DNA from: Alphaproteobacteria bacterium
Lineage (GTDB): Bacteria; Pseudomonadota; Alphaproteobacteria; UBA8366; Aestuariispiraceae
Reading direction: 5' to 3'
Length of the DNA: 64,000 nucleotides
Assembly (NCBI GenBank): GCA_030065235.1
Contig: JASJDC010000008.1
Span: 62,001-126,000, forward strand
Both the position numbers and the translations under genes were made by a program. This document shows positions 25,101 through 33,230 of the stretch, in pieces (position 1 is the first letter of the stretch; every line of letters begins with the position of its first letter). The notes under the pieces are model-generated. The model was not told the DNA's origin. It was given only the letters and a program-made list of their open reading frames with translations, and did not search any database.

Positions 25101-25778
25101 AACCCGGCGACGCAGTCTCTTGAGATGCTGGTCGAGAAACGCATCGGCCATCTGAAGTCCTATCAGAACGAGGCCTACGCCCGCCGCTATAAGGATTTTG
25201 TCGTCGCGGTGCAGGCGCGCGAATCGTCGATCGTGCAGGACGATTCGCTGGCCCGGGCTGTCGCGCGCTACTACTTCAAGCTGCTGGCCTATAAGGACGA
25301 GTATGAGGTCGCGCGACTCTATACAGACGATGCCTTCCTGAAGTCGCTGAACGAGCAGTTTGAAGGCGATTTCACACTGCGCTTCCATTTGGCGCCGCCG
25401 CTCTTCGCCAAGCGTCACCCCGACACTGGCCAACTCATCAAGCAGGAATACGGCCCCTGGATGATGAAAGCCTTCGCCTTGTTGGCGAAGGGCAAGTTTT
25501 TACGCGGGACGGCGTTCGATCCGTTTGGCTGGACCGAAGAACGCAAGATGGAGCGTCAGTTGATCGCGGATTATGAGGCGACCCTGGAGACCCTTTTGGA
25601 CGGACTCAACCGTGACAATCACGCGATCGCCGTGCAGATCGCCGAGATCCCGGAGCACATTCGCGGTTTCGGCCATGTAAAAGAGCGTCACTTGGCCGAC
25701 GCCAAGGCCAATGAAGCGGCCCTGTTGATGCAATTCAACACGCCGCCCTCGCCGGAAGCCAAACAAGCCGCGGAATAG
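22161..25778 (+). CDS. Indolepyruvate ferredoxin oxidoreductase, fused IorA-IorB type
   Basis: Large thiamine-diphosphate iron-sulfur enzyme (1205 residues) that oxidatively decarboxylates aryl or branched 2-oxo acids to acyl-CoA, reducing ferredoxin. From the N-terminus: the core opening VSLDDKYTLRSGRVFITGTQ, the transketolase-like region, CSGCPHNTSTRVP near 457, and a TPP-binding segment around GDGTYQHSG. The ferredoxin-like cysteines CEGCGDCSVQSNC and CVKGFCP lie near 660-700. A gamma domain starting LLTGVGGTGVVTVGAVLG near 757 is followed by a long C-terminal extension. GTG at 22161 is preferred because AGGAGG lies 7 bases upstream; the in-frame ATG at 22128 has no such site. Confidence 0.93.
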   Translation: MDPDGLTEDAADRGAAPALLNVSLDDKYTLRSGRVFITGTQALVRLPLMQRERDAAAGLNTGGYISGYRGSPLGAYDQQLWRARAHLKSHNIHFHPGLNEDLALTAIWGTQQNEFFGDSTVDGVFGVWYAKGPGVDRSGDVLRHANFAGASKHGGVLLLAGDDHTCKSSTTAHQTEYAFMDAMVPVLNPAGVQEFLDLGLHGFAMSRYSGCYVAFKTVAETVDTSASVHVDPHRVSIALPDETEFQPPEGGLNIDYPKEALEALAQEERLHKHKLYAALAYAKKNKLDRTVLAAPKKRLGIVTAGKSYLDVMQALDDLGIDRKTAEAIGLSVYKVAMTWPLEPDGARDFCSGHEEILVVEEKRALIENQLKEQLYNWDSDSRPRIHGKFNEDRDLILPSYGELTPARIARAIAQRLQRLPGGGAVEEMARFTNRLAFLDEKEKQIAAQKTSVSRIPYFCSGCPHNTSTRVPDGSRAYAGIGCHFMAQWMDRETVTFTQMGGEGATWMGQAPFSKTKHIFANLGDGTYQHSGVLAIRAAVAAGVTLTYKILYNDAVAMTGGQPHEGGQSVASVVAQVAAEGAARVVVVSDEPEKYSGREFPHGVTVHHRDDLDPVQKELREIEGVTVMVYDQTCAAEKRRRRKRGAFPDPAKRAFINSAVCEGCGDCSVQSNCLSVTPKETDFGRKRRIDQSSCNKDYSCVKGFCPSFVTVHGGQVRKGAGVAAGPKPQQAAGADHSDLFEALPDPVPPNTTQGPYGILLTGVGGTGVVTVGAVLGMAAHLEGKGVSVLDMAGLAQKGGPVMSHIRIAETPEDIHAVGIAAGGADLLLGCDMVVASGPKALSKVDRESTAAVINVEKSITGDFTSNPDWRFPTAEMQELIKEAAGPDKSHFVRGARLATALLGDSIASNMFMLGYAWQLGLVPVTQDALDRAMELNGVAVAMNRQAFLWGRRAAHDSDAVEKVIGRKKSEAAEEINAVEEPNPATQSLEMLVEKRIGHLKSYQNEAYARRYKDFVVAVQARESSIVQDDSLARAVARYYFKLLAYKDEYEVARLYTDDAFLKSLNEQFEGDFTLRFHLAPPLFAKRHPDTGQLIKQEYGPWMMKAFALLAKGKFLRGTAFDPFGWTEERKMERQLIADYEATLETLLDGLNRDNHAIAVQIAEIPEHIRGFGHVKERHLADAKANEAALLMQFNTPPSPEAKQAAE

Positions 25779-25793
25779 CGCGCGGGTCCCGGC

Positions 25794-26096
25794 TCAAACC
25801 ATGCCGATCGCGGCGAGATAGGTCTCCAGCAGCGCTTCTTCTTCCTTGCGCTGGTCGATGTCTTGTTTGCGCATGCGGATGATCTTGCGGATGGTCTTGA
25901 CGTCGAACCCGGTCGCCTTGGCTTCGGCGAAGACTTCCTTGATATCGTCCGCCAGCGCCTGTTTTTCCTCCTCCAGCCGCTCGATCCGCTCGATGAAAGA
26001 GCGCAGGCGCTCGCCGGTGACGCCCAGCGACTCGGAAGCCCCGGCGGTCGGCGTTTCGTCATTGGCGGCTTGGTTGGCGGCGGCGTCGTCCGACAT
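25794..26096 (-). CDS. gapR: GapR-like DUF2312 nucleoid-associated protein
   Basis: A 100-residue protein of the DUF2312 family, whose Caulobacter member GapR binds AT-rich, overtwisted DNA ahead of replication and transcription. A disordered acidic/Ala-rich start (20-25 residues) leads to the coiled-coil motif GERLRSFIERIERLEEEKQ. The strongly conserved IKEVFAEAKATGFDVKTIRKIIRMRK and a terminal helix follow. It is encoded alone, ending 15 bases from the stop of the convergent indolepyruvate oxidoreductase gene. This family is an alphaproteobacterial marker. Confidence 0.95.
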   Translation of the reverse strand: MSDDAAANQAANDETPTAGASESLGVTGERLRSFIERIERLEEEKQALADDIKEVFAEAKATGFDVKTIRKIIRMRKQDIDQRKEEEALLETYLAAIGMV

Positions 26097-26297
26097 GAAC
26101 AGTCACTCCGGTTTCGGGTCTTTAAGAGGGCCGCATCGCCCAAACTGGGGCGATTGCACTACGGCGCGCGACCATACAGAAGCCCCTATGCGCCCGCAAC
26201 CGAGAAGCCTTCGATAGGCGGGTCTATCGGGTTTTGTCGAGCCTGATCCGGCGTAATCTGACGCTCTCGCTGCAGACGGACCTGTGTGGGCCCTCTC

Positions 26298-27092
26298 CTA
26301 AAAGCTCTTATGGTCGTAGGATACGCCTTTTTGCGCGGAGAGGAGCGCTTTGACGCCACCGGCGACGAACCCGATATCGGGGCCGAGCCCGATCATTTGG
26401 AAGCCTTGGTCGCGCCGGGCCGTCAGATCGTCTGGATTTCGCCCCATGATCCCACTCGCCACCCCGCGCGCCTGCGCTTTCTCGCGGACCCGAAGAATGG
26501 TTTCGGCCACGCCGGGCCCCTCCCACTCACCTGTACTACCGCAACTGGCTGAAAGATCGGCCGGGCCGAAGAAGATGGCCTCCAGGCCATCGACCGCAAG
26601 GATCGCCTCGATCTCTTCTACCGCCGACTTCGTTTCGATTAGGGGAATGATCAATGTCTCCGTATCGGCCGCGGCGAGATACTCTTGCATGCGCAACCCC
26701 CAATGTACGGCTCTTTCGCCGCCAATGCCGCGCTCCCCTCGGGGCGGATAACGTCCGTACCGGAACGCCTCATCGACCTCCGCGGCGGAGCGGATATAGG
26801 GCACGATGACGCCATCGATCCCCAGATCCAGGGCGCGTTTGATATTCTCCATTGTCAGGGACGGAATGCGGGTTAGCACCGCGACGCCTGTCCCCTTGGC
26901 CGCGCGGGCATGCGCCAACACATCCTTACAGGTCAGCGCGCCATGCTCCATATCGACCAAGACCCAGTCGACACCCAATGTGCAGATCAACTCCGTCACG
27001 CTTGGGTCCTGCAAGGTGATCCAGACGCCATGAGTCGCACCGCCGGCATGTAGCTTCGGCCTGAGTGGATTGGTCATGGTCTCGAATGTCAT
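26298..27092 (-). CDS. HpcH/HpaI family aldolase (2-oxo-3-deoxy acid aldolase)
   Basis: Class II, metal-dependent aldolase of 264 residues that cleaves 2-oxo-3-deoxy or 4-hydroxy-2-oxo acids to pyruvate and an aldehyde. Motifs: VDWVLVDMEHGALT, VLTRIPS, GVIVPYIRSAAEVDE and IPLIETKSAVEEIEAIL, then FFGPADLSASCG, with the metal-binding Glu and Asp in the last two. The closest known groups are 2-keto-3-deoxy-L-rhamnonate aldolase (RhmA) and 4-hydroxy-2-oxoheptanedioate aldolase (HpaI). It follows the Ldh-type oxidoreductase gene by 33 bases, with GAGGAGAG before the ATG. It is divergent from the sugar importer and is taken as the left edge of the sugar cluster. Confidence 0.9.
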   Translation of the reverse strand: MTFETMTNPLRPKLHAGGATHGVWITLQDPSVTELICTLGVDWVLVDMEHGALTCKDVLAHARAAKGTGVAVLTRIPSLTMENIKRALDLGIDGVIVPYIRSAAEVDEAFRYGRYPPRGERGIGGERAVHWGLRMQEYLAAADTETLIIPLIETKSAVEEIEAILAVDGLEAIFFGPADLSASCGSTGEWEGPGVAETILRVREKAQARGVASGIMGRNPDDLTARRDQGFQMIGLGPDIGFVAGGVKALLSAQKGVSYDHKSF

Positions 27093-27125
27093 CGATCTCT
27101 CCTCGCCGTTGCGGACGCCTTCAAC

Positions 27126-28184
27126 TCATTTAAAGTAGACCGAGGGGTCGATACCGAGCCGCCGAGCCGTTCCGACCAATTGCTCCCAACTTTCAGCGTC
27201 GATCGGTATACCGTTTGCCGTGCGTTCCGCGCGCACCTTCGCCTCGATTTCGCCGGGCAGTAGTACGCCGCCGCCTGGCACAATCGGGGGTGAAGCCTTG
27301 GTCCATTCTGTTAGGCGGCTCATGTCTTCATCAAAAAAGCTTTGGCCTGCGAGGGACTCGGGATCGAACGCGATCGAGAGCATGTTGTTCACCAATCGAT
27401 TCGCGGTCGGCGCCTCTGGATTGCTCGCGAATCCTCCGGTGAGGCAGCCGGCCAATATCTCGCAGAAGAAGGAGAGACCCGACCCCTTGTGACCGCCGAA
27501 CGGGAAGATCGCGCCGGGCGGGTCGGCATAGAACGTCTCCGGGTCCGTCGTCGCCGCGCCGCGCCCGTCTAGGACAGCGTTTTCCGGCAAATGCTTCCCT
27601 TGGTTCCGCGCGACCTGAATTTTACCCTCGGCGATCGTCGAGGTCGCGACATCCAAGACAATCGGCGGCCCATTTGGGCGCGGCGCCCCGGCGGCGACCG
27701 GATTGGCGGAGAGCCGCCGATCAGAGCCGCCATGCGGCGCGACAAGGATGCCGTAGCCGGAGGTGTTGACAAAATGCACCGACACAAAACCGTCCGCCGC
27801 CAGCATCTCCGCCCAGGCGCCGATGCGGCCGAGATGACCGGAATTCCGAATTGCGACCGCGCCAAAACCCTGGGCGCGCGTTCGGTCCGCCAGCAACTGC
27901 ATCGCCTCCAACCCGATAACCTGGCCGTAGCCGAATCGGCCATCCAGAAGCGCGACGGCGCCGCGCTCTGAAACCAGTTCCGCATGCCGATTGGGAATGA
28001 CTTCACCGGCCTCGCGCCAATCAACATATTTATGAACGCGGACGACGCCATGTGACTCATGCCCGACTAGGTTCGATTCCACCAAGTGATCGGCGATGAT
28101 CGCGGCTTCGGCGGATTGCGAACCTGCACTCTCGAAAATCTGCGCGATCATCGCAGACAGTGCCGACGCGTCACACTTCATCAT
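27126..28184 (-). CDS. Ldh family (malate/L-lactate dehydrogenase type 2) oxidoreductase
   Basis: NAD(P)-dependent oxidoreductase of 352 residues in the MDH2/LDH2 family, which includes ureidoglycolate dehydrogenase and diketogulonate reductase. Motifs: ADHLVESNLVGHESHGVVR, FGAVAIRNSGHLGRIGAWAE, NPVAAGAPRPNGPPIVLDVATS and FGGHKGSGLSFFCEILAG. ATG at 28184 is preferred: a GAGAGG sits 9 bases upstream and the family opens near here; the frame continues 45 codons further without conservation. It is first in a two-gene operon with the aldolase. A role in oxidising or reducing a sugar-derived 2-hydroxy acid is inferred from context. Confidence 0.9.
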   Translation of the reverse strand: MMKCDASALSAMIAQIFESAGSQSAEAAIIADHLVESNLVGHESHGVVRVHKYVDWREAGEVIPNRHAELVSERGAVALLDGRFGYGQVIGLEAMQLLADRTRAQGFGAVAIRNSGHLGRIGAWAEMLAADGFVSVHFVNTSGYGILVAPHGGSDRRLSANPVAAGAPRPNGPPIVLDVATSTIAEGKIQVARNQGKHLPENAVLDGRGAATTDPETFYADPPGAIFPFGGHKGSGLSFFCEILAGCLTGGFASNPEAPTANRLVNNMLSIAFDPESLAGQSFFDEDMSRLTEWTKASPPIVPGGGVLLPGEIEAKVRAERTANGIPIDAESWEQLVGTARRLGIDPSVYFK

Positions 28185-28337
28185 CGCCGTATACCTCTCG
28201 TTGTTCCCCCAAAATAGCCTAGCCTGACTCCCCATACGCAACCGGCGGTCTAGCCATACATGTTCCTTTTTCATACGAACTATGCAATCATCCCAACTGT
28301 TATAAAGAAGAATCATCATATGGGAGGGTGAAAGATC
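28185..28337. promoter_or_regulatory. Divergent promoter region of the oxidoreductase/aldolase and XylFHG-like operons
   Basis: This 153-base AT-richer region separates two outward operons of the sugar cluster. The right part (28265-28320) has TATAAA- and AGAATCATCATAT-like sequence just before the GGGAGG ribosome site of the binding-protein gene. One AGAAT half-site resembles the palindrome at 34336-34349, but no complete copy is present. Exact promoter boxes are not assigned. Confidence 0.4.
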
Positions 28338-29387
28338 ATGTCCAAGTCATTCGGATTGCGGGTTTCGGCATTGGCGCTGGTTGCGGCGGCGGGGCTCGCC
28401 GCCGCCAATGTCGCCGCCGCGGAATCGAAGCGTATTGGGGTTAGCTGGCGTCATTTTCAGGAAGAGCGCTGGAAAATCGACGAGGCGGGGATTCAAAGCG
28501 TGCTCGGTCCATCCGGTTATGAATATGTCAGCACCGACGCTCAAGCCGATCCGGTCAAACAACTGGCGGATGTAGAAAGTCTGATCGCAACAGGCGTCGA
28601 CGCCTTGATCGTGTTGGCGCAGGATTCGCAAGCGATTCTGCCGGTCCTTGAAACGGCGCACGACGCTGGCATTCCAGTGGTCGCCTATGACGCGCCCGTC
28701 GATGACCCGAAATCTGTCTTTGTCAGTTTCGACAATGTCGCTGTCGGGCGCCTGATGGCCGAGGCCATGGTCGCCGCGCAGCCGGACGGCAATTGGGCGT
28801 TAATTGAGGGCGATTCTGCGCATTCGATCGTCAATGTCTTCCGGGAAGGACAGATGCAGGTCCTGCAGCCTCTGATCGATTCCGGCAAGATCACAATCGT
28901 CGGCCAACAGAATATCGAGAATTGGCGTCCCGACGGCGCTCAGGCTGCCGTCGATCAGATCCTGACTGCGAACGACAACAATGTTCAGGCTGTTCTGGCG
29001 ATGAATGACGGCATGTCGGGCGGCGCCGCCGCGGCGCTCGAGGCGCAGGGTCTGAGCAATGTCGCCCTGTCCGGCCAAGACGGCGAGACGGCCGCCTTGA
29101 ACCGTATCGCAAAGGGCGAACAGACGGTCACGATCTGGAAGAACGCGACAAATCTTGGACAAGCGGCGGCGACCGCTGCGATCGCCTTGGCCGAGGGTTC
29201 GACGCCGGCGAGCCTGTCGGACGTGGTGATGGCCAAGACCCAAAGCGGCAAGGATCAGCCGGCGATCCTATTGGAGCCGATCGCGGTCACCGCCGCCAAT
29301 TTGAACCTGGTTCTCGACGCGAACTGGATATCGAAAGAGGCTCTGTGCGCCGGCGTTTCCGGCGGCGGCGCGGCGGCCTGCAACTGA
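28338..29387 (+). CDS. Sugar ABC transporter substrate-binding protein (XylF/RbsB-like, Peripla_BP_4)
   Basis: Periplasmic sugar-binding protein of 349 residues. A Sec signal peptide (core SALALVAAAGLAAANVAAA, cleavage after about residue 29) is followed by a mature start KRIGVSWRHFQEERW. The type I fold shows VDALIVLAQDSQAILPVLETA, GIPVVAYDAPVDD and AVLAMNDGMSGGAAAALEAQG. The closest well-known group is the D-xylose-binding protein XylF. Two cysteines near the C-terminus (LCAGVSGGGAAACN) could form a disulfide. It heads the operon binding protein, permease, ATPase, amidohydrolase. Confidence 0.92.
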   Translation: MSKSFGLRVSALALVAAAGLAAANVAAAESKRIGVSWRHFQEERWKIDEAGIQSVLGPSGYEYVSTDAQADPVKQLADVESLIATGVDALIVLAQDSQAILPVLETAHDAGIPVVAYDAPVDDPKSVFVSFDNVAVGRLMAEAMVAAQPDGNWALIEGDSAHSIVNVFREGQMQVLQPLIDSGKITIVGQQNIENWRPDGAQAAVDQILTANDNNVQAVLAMNDGMSGGAAAALEAQGLSNVALSGQDGETAALNRIAKGEQTVTIWKNATNLGQAAATAAIALAEGSTPASLSDVVMAKTQSGKDQPAILLEPIAVTAANLNLVLDANWISKEALCAGVSGGGAAACN

Positions 29388-29411
29388 TCGGAATCAATCG
29401 AGAGCCTCGTT

Positions 29412-30641
29412 TTGGCGACCGATATTCCTGCGCCAGCGGCTCAACCGGCCGCTGGCGCCGTTACGCGCTCGGGCCTGACCGATCTGCGCCTGATCGCGAT
29501 GATCGCGATCCTGGTCGCGGTTTGGGTCGGTTTCGGCGTGGCGACCAATGGGGTCTTTCTGTCGCCGCGCAATCTCTTCAACCTGTCGCTGCAGGTCTCG
29601 ACGGTCGGCGTCTTGGCGACCGGCATGGTCTTCATCATCGTCGCCCGTCATATCGACCTGTCCGTCGGCTCCCAGATTGGATTCATCGGCGTGGTCGGCG
29701 CGCTCGTTCAAACTCAGATCCTACCGATCGATGGAACCCATACCTGGTGGATTTCGTTGGGAGCGATGCTGCTGACCGGCGCTGCGATCGGTCTGGTCAA
29801 CGGCGCCCTGGTCGCTTACGCCGGTATCCCTTCCTTTGTCGTCACCTTGGGCGGGCTGATGTTCTACAGGAACGCGGCCTATATGCTGAATGAAGGCCGG
29901 ACGATTTCCCCTTTGAACGAAGATTTTCGGCGGATCGGGGGTGGGCTCGACGGTAGTCTCGGCGCCGCTACCAGTATTTTGGTCGGCGCGGTCGCGATTG
30001 CGGCGATCTTGTTCTTTGCGGTCGCGTCCCGACGCAAGCGCGCGCAGTTTGGATTTCCGAATCCGCCGGCGTCGATGGCCTTCCTGACAATCGGCGCCGG
30101 CGTCGCGACGATCGTCGCCTTCATTGCAGTAATGAATGCGTACGAACTGCCGCGCACGAAAGAGGCGGCGGGCATCGCCATTCCGGTTTTGATCCTGATC
30201 ATGGTCGGTGTGTCGATGAGCGTGATTTCACGCCGCCATCAATTCGGTCGCCATGTCTTCTCGCTCGGCGGCAGTCCGGAAAGCACGGCCCTTTCAGGGG
30301 TCAATACGCGGCTGCTTACGCTCAAGCTTTTTGTCCTGATGGGGCTGCTCTGCGGTTTGGGCTCGGCCATCGTGACCGCGCGTCTGAACGCGGCGGCGAG
30401 CGTCACCGGCACCATGATGGAGTTGAACGTCATCGCCGCGGCGGTGATCGGCGGCACCTCTCTGTCCGGCGGGGTCGGCACGATCGTCGGCGGTTTGCTC
30501 GGCGCGTTAATCATGCAAAGCCTGGAGAGCGGTATGATCCTGATGGGTGTCCCGACGCCGTTGCAGCGTATGATTGTCGCCGTTGTGCTTATCCTCGCCG
30601 TCCTGATCGACCTAGCCTATCGCGCGCGGTCCGGGAAATGA
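29412..30641 (+). CDS. Sugar ABC transporter permease (XylH-like)
   Basis: Inner-membrane permease of 409 residues in the branched BPD_transp_2 family, with about 10-12 hydrophobic segments. It includes VFIIVARHIDLSVGSQIGF and GIPSFVVTLGGLMFYRNAAYML, then RRHQFGRHVFSLGGSPESTALSG (cytoplasmic ATPase contact) and VIGGTSLSGGVGTIVGGLLG. This long form, with an insert between the two halves, matches XylH rather than RbsC. The only fitting start is TTG at 29412, with a weak upstream site. It ends in an ATGA overlap with the ATPase gene. Confidence 0.91.
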   Translation: MATDIPAPAAQPAAGAVTRSGLTDLRLIAMIAILVAVWVGFGVATNGVFLSPRNLFNLSLQVSTVGVLATGMVFIIVARHIDLSVGSQIGFIGVVGALVQTQILPIDGTHTWWISLGAMLLTGAAIGLVNGALVAYAGIPSFVVTLGGLMFYRNAAYMLNEGRTISPLNEDFRRIGGGLDGSLGAATSILVGAVAIAAILFFAVASRRKRAQFGFPNPPASMAFLTIGAGVATIVAFIAVMNAYELPRTKEAAGIAIPVLILIMVGVSMSVISRRHQFGRHVFSLGGSPESTALSGVNTRLLTLKLFVLMGLLCGLGSAIVTARLNAAASVTGTMMELNVIAAAVIGGTSLSGGVGTIVGGLLGALIMQSLESGMILMGVPTPLQRMIVAVVLILAVLIDLAYRARSGK

Positions 30642-31393
30642 CCGATGCGCCGCTGATCGAACTGCGCGACGTCACCAAGGCCTTTGGCGGTGTCCATGCG
30701 GTCGATCGCGTGAGCCTGCGTCTCGAAAGAGGAGAGGTGCTTGGGCTGCTGGGTCATAATGGAGCCGGCAAGTCGACGTTGATCAAAATGCTGTCCGGTG
30801 TCTTCCCCGCCGATTCCGGGGACTTCTACGTTCGCGGCGAAAAGGTCGATATCCGCGAACCGAGAGACGCCAAGGAACTGGGCATCGAGACGATCTATCA
30901 GACGCTCGCTCTGTCGGAGAATTTGGATTCGATCGCCAATCTTTTCATCGGGCGGGAAAAGACGTCCTTCTTCGGCTTTATGGATGAGGTCCGGATGGAG
31001 CGCGCCGCGCGTGAAACCTTGGCGCGGATGAAGTTCAACCTGCCCAATCTGGCGACACTGGTGTCGAGCTTGTCGGGCGGGCAGCGTCAGGCGATCGCGA
31101 TCGCCCGCGCCGTACTCTTCAAGGCCGAAGTCCTGATCATGGACGAGCCGACGGCTGCTCTCGGCCCGGAGGAGACGGCGAAGGTCGGCGATTTGATCCG
31201 CGAACTGGCGGGGCAGGGCATCGGCATCATCCTAATCAGCCATGACATTCACGACGTTTTCGCCTTGGCCGACCGCATGCTTGTGATGCGAAACGGCAAG
31301 ATGGTCGGCACGGCGCCGACCAAGGACGTGACCGAAGACGAGGCCCTGGCGATGATCATCGCCGGCAATCTGCCATCCGCACTGCAGAAATGA
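30638..31393 (+). CDS. Sugar ABC transporter ATP-binding protein, single domain
   Basis: ATPase subunit of 251 residues with one nucleotide-binding domain: Walker [15 protein letters not shown], signature [16 protein letters not shown], Walker [13 protein letters not shown] and switch histidine in LISHDIHDV. Most XylG/RbsA proteins are double-domain of about 500 residues, so this is a single-domain variant that should act as a homodimer. It overlaps the permease gene at its start and the amidohydrolase gene at its end (both ATGA), so the four genes are tightly coupled. Confidence 0.93.
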   Translation: MTDAPLIELRDVTKAFGGVHAVDRVSLRLERGEVLGLLGHNGAGKSTLIKMLSGVFPADSGDFYVRGEKVDIREPRDAKELGIETIYQTLALSENLDSIANLFIGREKTSFFGFMDEVRMERAARETLARMKFNLPNLATLVSSLSGGQRQAIAIARAVLFKAEVLIMDEPTAALGPEETAKVGDLIRELAGQGIGIILISHDIHDVFALADRMLVMRNGKMVGTAPTKDVTEDEALAMIIAGNLPSALQK

Positions 31394-32217
31394 AGATCGA
31401 CGCGCATGTCCATTTCTGGCGTCTGGCGCGGTCGGTGAACACGGCGCTCACGCCGGACATGCACGCGATTTACCGGGACTGCGAGCCCGAGGAACTGACA
31501 CCGGTGCTTGATGCGGCTGGAGTAGACGGCGTGGTCGCGGTGCAGGCGTCCGAGACCCTTGGCGAGAATCTGTTCATGGCCGGTTTGGCGGAACGGTTCG
31601 ACTGGATTGTCGGGATTGTCGGCTGGCTGGACCCCGGCTCCCCAGCTTTGGCCGAGGAAATCGCGGCGCTCAGCGGCATTCCGAAAATGAAGGGCGTTCG
31701 ACCGGTTCGGGACGACAACCACACAATCGCGTGGTTTTTGGACCGCGATCTTGAGCCAGGTTGGCGGATGCTGGCGCACAGCGGACTGGCGGTCGATCTT
31801 CTCGTCCAGGATTGGCGCGAGCTCCCACTCGCGGCTGAACTGGCGTCCCGTTATCCCGAGGGTCGCTTTATCCTGGACCACGTCGGCAAGCCGGACATTG
31901 CTGGCGGGGCGTTTCAGGATTGGGCTTGTATGATCGGGGACGTGGCCGCCTTGCCGAACGTCTATTGCAAGTTTTCGGGCATGATGGGGTGTGCGGGCGC
32001 CGAGGCGACGGTCGAGACTTTGCGGCCCTGGTTCGATCATGTGGTCGACCGGTTTGGACCGCAGCGGGTGCTGTGGGCCAGTGACTGGCCGCCGTTGCTG
32101 CTAACGAGCGACTATGCCAAATGGGCGTCCCTGTCCGATGCGTTGGTGTCGGCGCGTGACGACTTGGAGCCCGCCGCGATATTTGGGGGAACCGCCGCTC
32201 GGGTCTATAGCCTCTAG
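31390..32217 (+). CDS. Amidohydrolase family protein, COG3618 lactonase-like
   Basis: Predicted metal-dependent TIM-barrel hydrolase of 275 residues (Amidohydro_2). It starts [12 protein letters not shown], with the H-x-H metal motif, continues with FILDHVGKPDI and CKFSGMMG, and ends with LWASDWPPLLL and a conserved tail. This COG3618 group contains L-fuconolactonase and L-rhamnono-1,4-lactonase, which open sugar lactones. Lying downstream of the importer by a 4-base overlap and next to an aldose-dehydrogenase-like AKR, it fits a sugar lactonase; the actual substrate is unknown. Confidence 0.86.
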   Translation: MKIDAHVHFWRLARSVNTALTPDMHAIYRDCEPEELTPVLDAAGVDGVVAVQASETLGENLFMAGLAERFDWIVGIVGWLDPGSPALAEEIAALSGIPKMKGVRPVRDDNHTIAWFLDRDLEPGWRMLAHSGLAVDLLVQDWRELPLAAELASRYPEGRFILDHVGKPDIAGGAFQDWACMIGDVAALPNVYCKFSGMMGCAGAEATVETLRPWFDHVVDRFGPQRVLWASDWPPLLLTSDYAKWASLSDALVSARDDLEPAAIFGGTAARVYSL

Positions 32218-32233
32218 CGCGCATCCTCTGCGG

Positions 32234-33223
32234 TTAGCCTGGAAACAAGCCCTCCGGCGCCAGACGCCGATGCGCCATCTCCCGCCAAAAGTCTGCAGGG
32301 ATATCGGCGTCAGCGCAGGCTAAAACGCCATCGATCTGTTCCTCTGTCGCCGCGCCGATCACAACTGACGCTACCGCTGGTCCTGTCGCCGAGAAGGCGA
32401 TCGCCGCGGCGGGTAGGGCGATTGTATGCGCGGCGCAGACCGCCTCGATTTCCCGCACGCGGGTCAAGATTGCGTCGCTCGCCGGGTGATAGTCGTATCG
32501 CACGCCGGGTCTGGCGCCCTTGGCCAGGATGCCGCTGTTGAAGACGCCGGCGACCATAACCGCGATATTTCGCTCCGCGCACCAGGGTAGGAAGCTCTCC
32601 CGGGCGCGCTGGTTCAGGAGAGAGTGCTGACCGGCCAGCATGAAACAGTCGACCGGGACGGTCTCGGCGACGTCTCGGCAGACCTCCCATTCATTGACGC
32701 CAAGCCCGATGGCCCGGATCAAGCCTTGCTCTTTCATCGCCGCAAGGGCCGGGTAGGCGCCAGCCAACGCTTCTCGGAAGCGGGCCGGCTGGTCGGCCCC
32801 ATGGGTTCGCCGATCGATATCGTGGATCAGGGCGATATCGACCGCGTCCAATTCCAGGCGTTGAAGACTCTCCTCCATCGATCGCCAGGCGCTGTCGGCG
32901 CTATAGTCGAAAATCATGGGATCGTCGATTGAGCGCGACAGGGCCGGGCGGACGAGACGACCGACCTTGGTCGACACTGTGAAACCGGACCGCTCCCTGC
33001 CTTTCAGTAGCGCGCCCAGCCGCCGTTCGCCGGCCCCGTACCCGTACATCGGGGCGACGTCGAAATAGCGAACCCCGCGTGCGAAGAGTTTTTGACCGAT
33101 TGTCTGGAGCTCCTCCTTGGAAACCGGCTCGGTCCGCCAGCCGATCGGCCCCATGCCGAACCCAACCGCGGAGATTATGACGCCGGTATCGCCTAACGGA
33201 ACTGCAGGAAAGGTTGTCAGCAT
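32234..33223 (-). CDS. Aldo/keto reductase, aldose 1-dehydrogenase-like
   Basis: NAD(P)-dependent TIM-barrel oxidoreductase of 329 residues. Motifs: VGFGMGPIGWR, RYFDVAPMYGYGAGERRLGALLKG (catalytic Asp and Tyr), VSTKVGRLVRP (Lys) and ALIHDIDR (His position). The group resembles L-fucose/D-threo-aldose 1-dehydrogenases and pyridoxal dehydrogenase, which oxidise an aldose at C1 to the lactone. ATG at 33223 with AAGG 7 bases before it is preferred to TTG at 33238. It follows the SorC regulator by 7 bases and converges on the lactonase gene. Together they suggest an aldose to lactone to acid step. Confidence 0.88.
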   Translation of the reverse strand: MLTTFPAVPLGDTGVIISAVGFGMGPIGWRTEPVSKEELQTIGQKLFARGVRYFDVAPMYGYGAGERRLGALLKGRERSGFTVSTKVGRLVRPALSRSIDDPMIFDYSADSAWRSMEESLQRLELDAVDIALIHDIDRRTHGADQPARFREALAGAYPALAAMKEQGLIRAIGLGVNEWEVCRDVAETVPVDCFMLAGQHSLLNQRARESFLPWCAERNIAVMVAGVFNSGILAKGARPGVRYDYHPASDAILTRVREIEAVCAAHTIALPAAAIAFSATGPAVASVVIGAATEEQIDGVLACADADIPADFWREMAHRRLAPEGLFPG

Positions 33224-33230
33224 AGCGACC

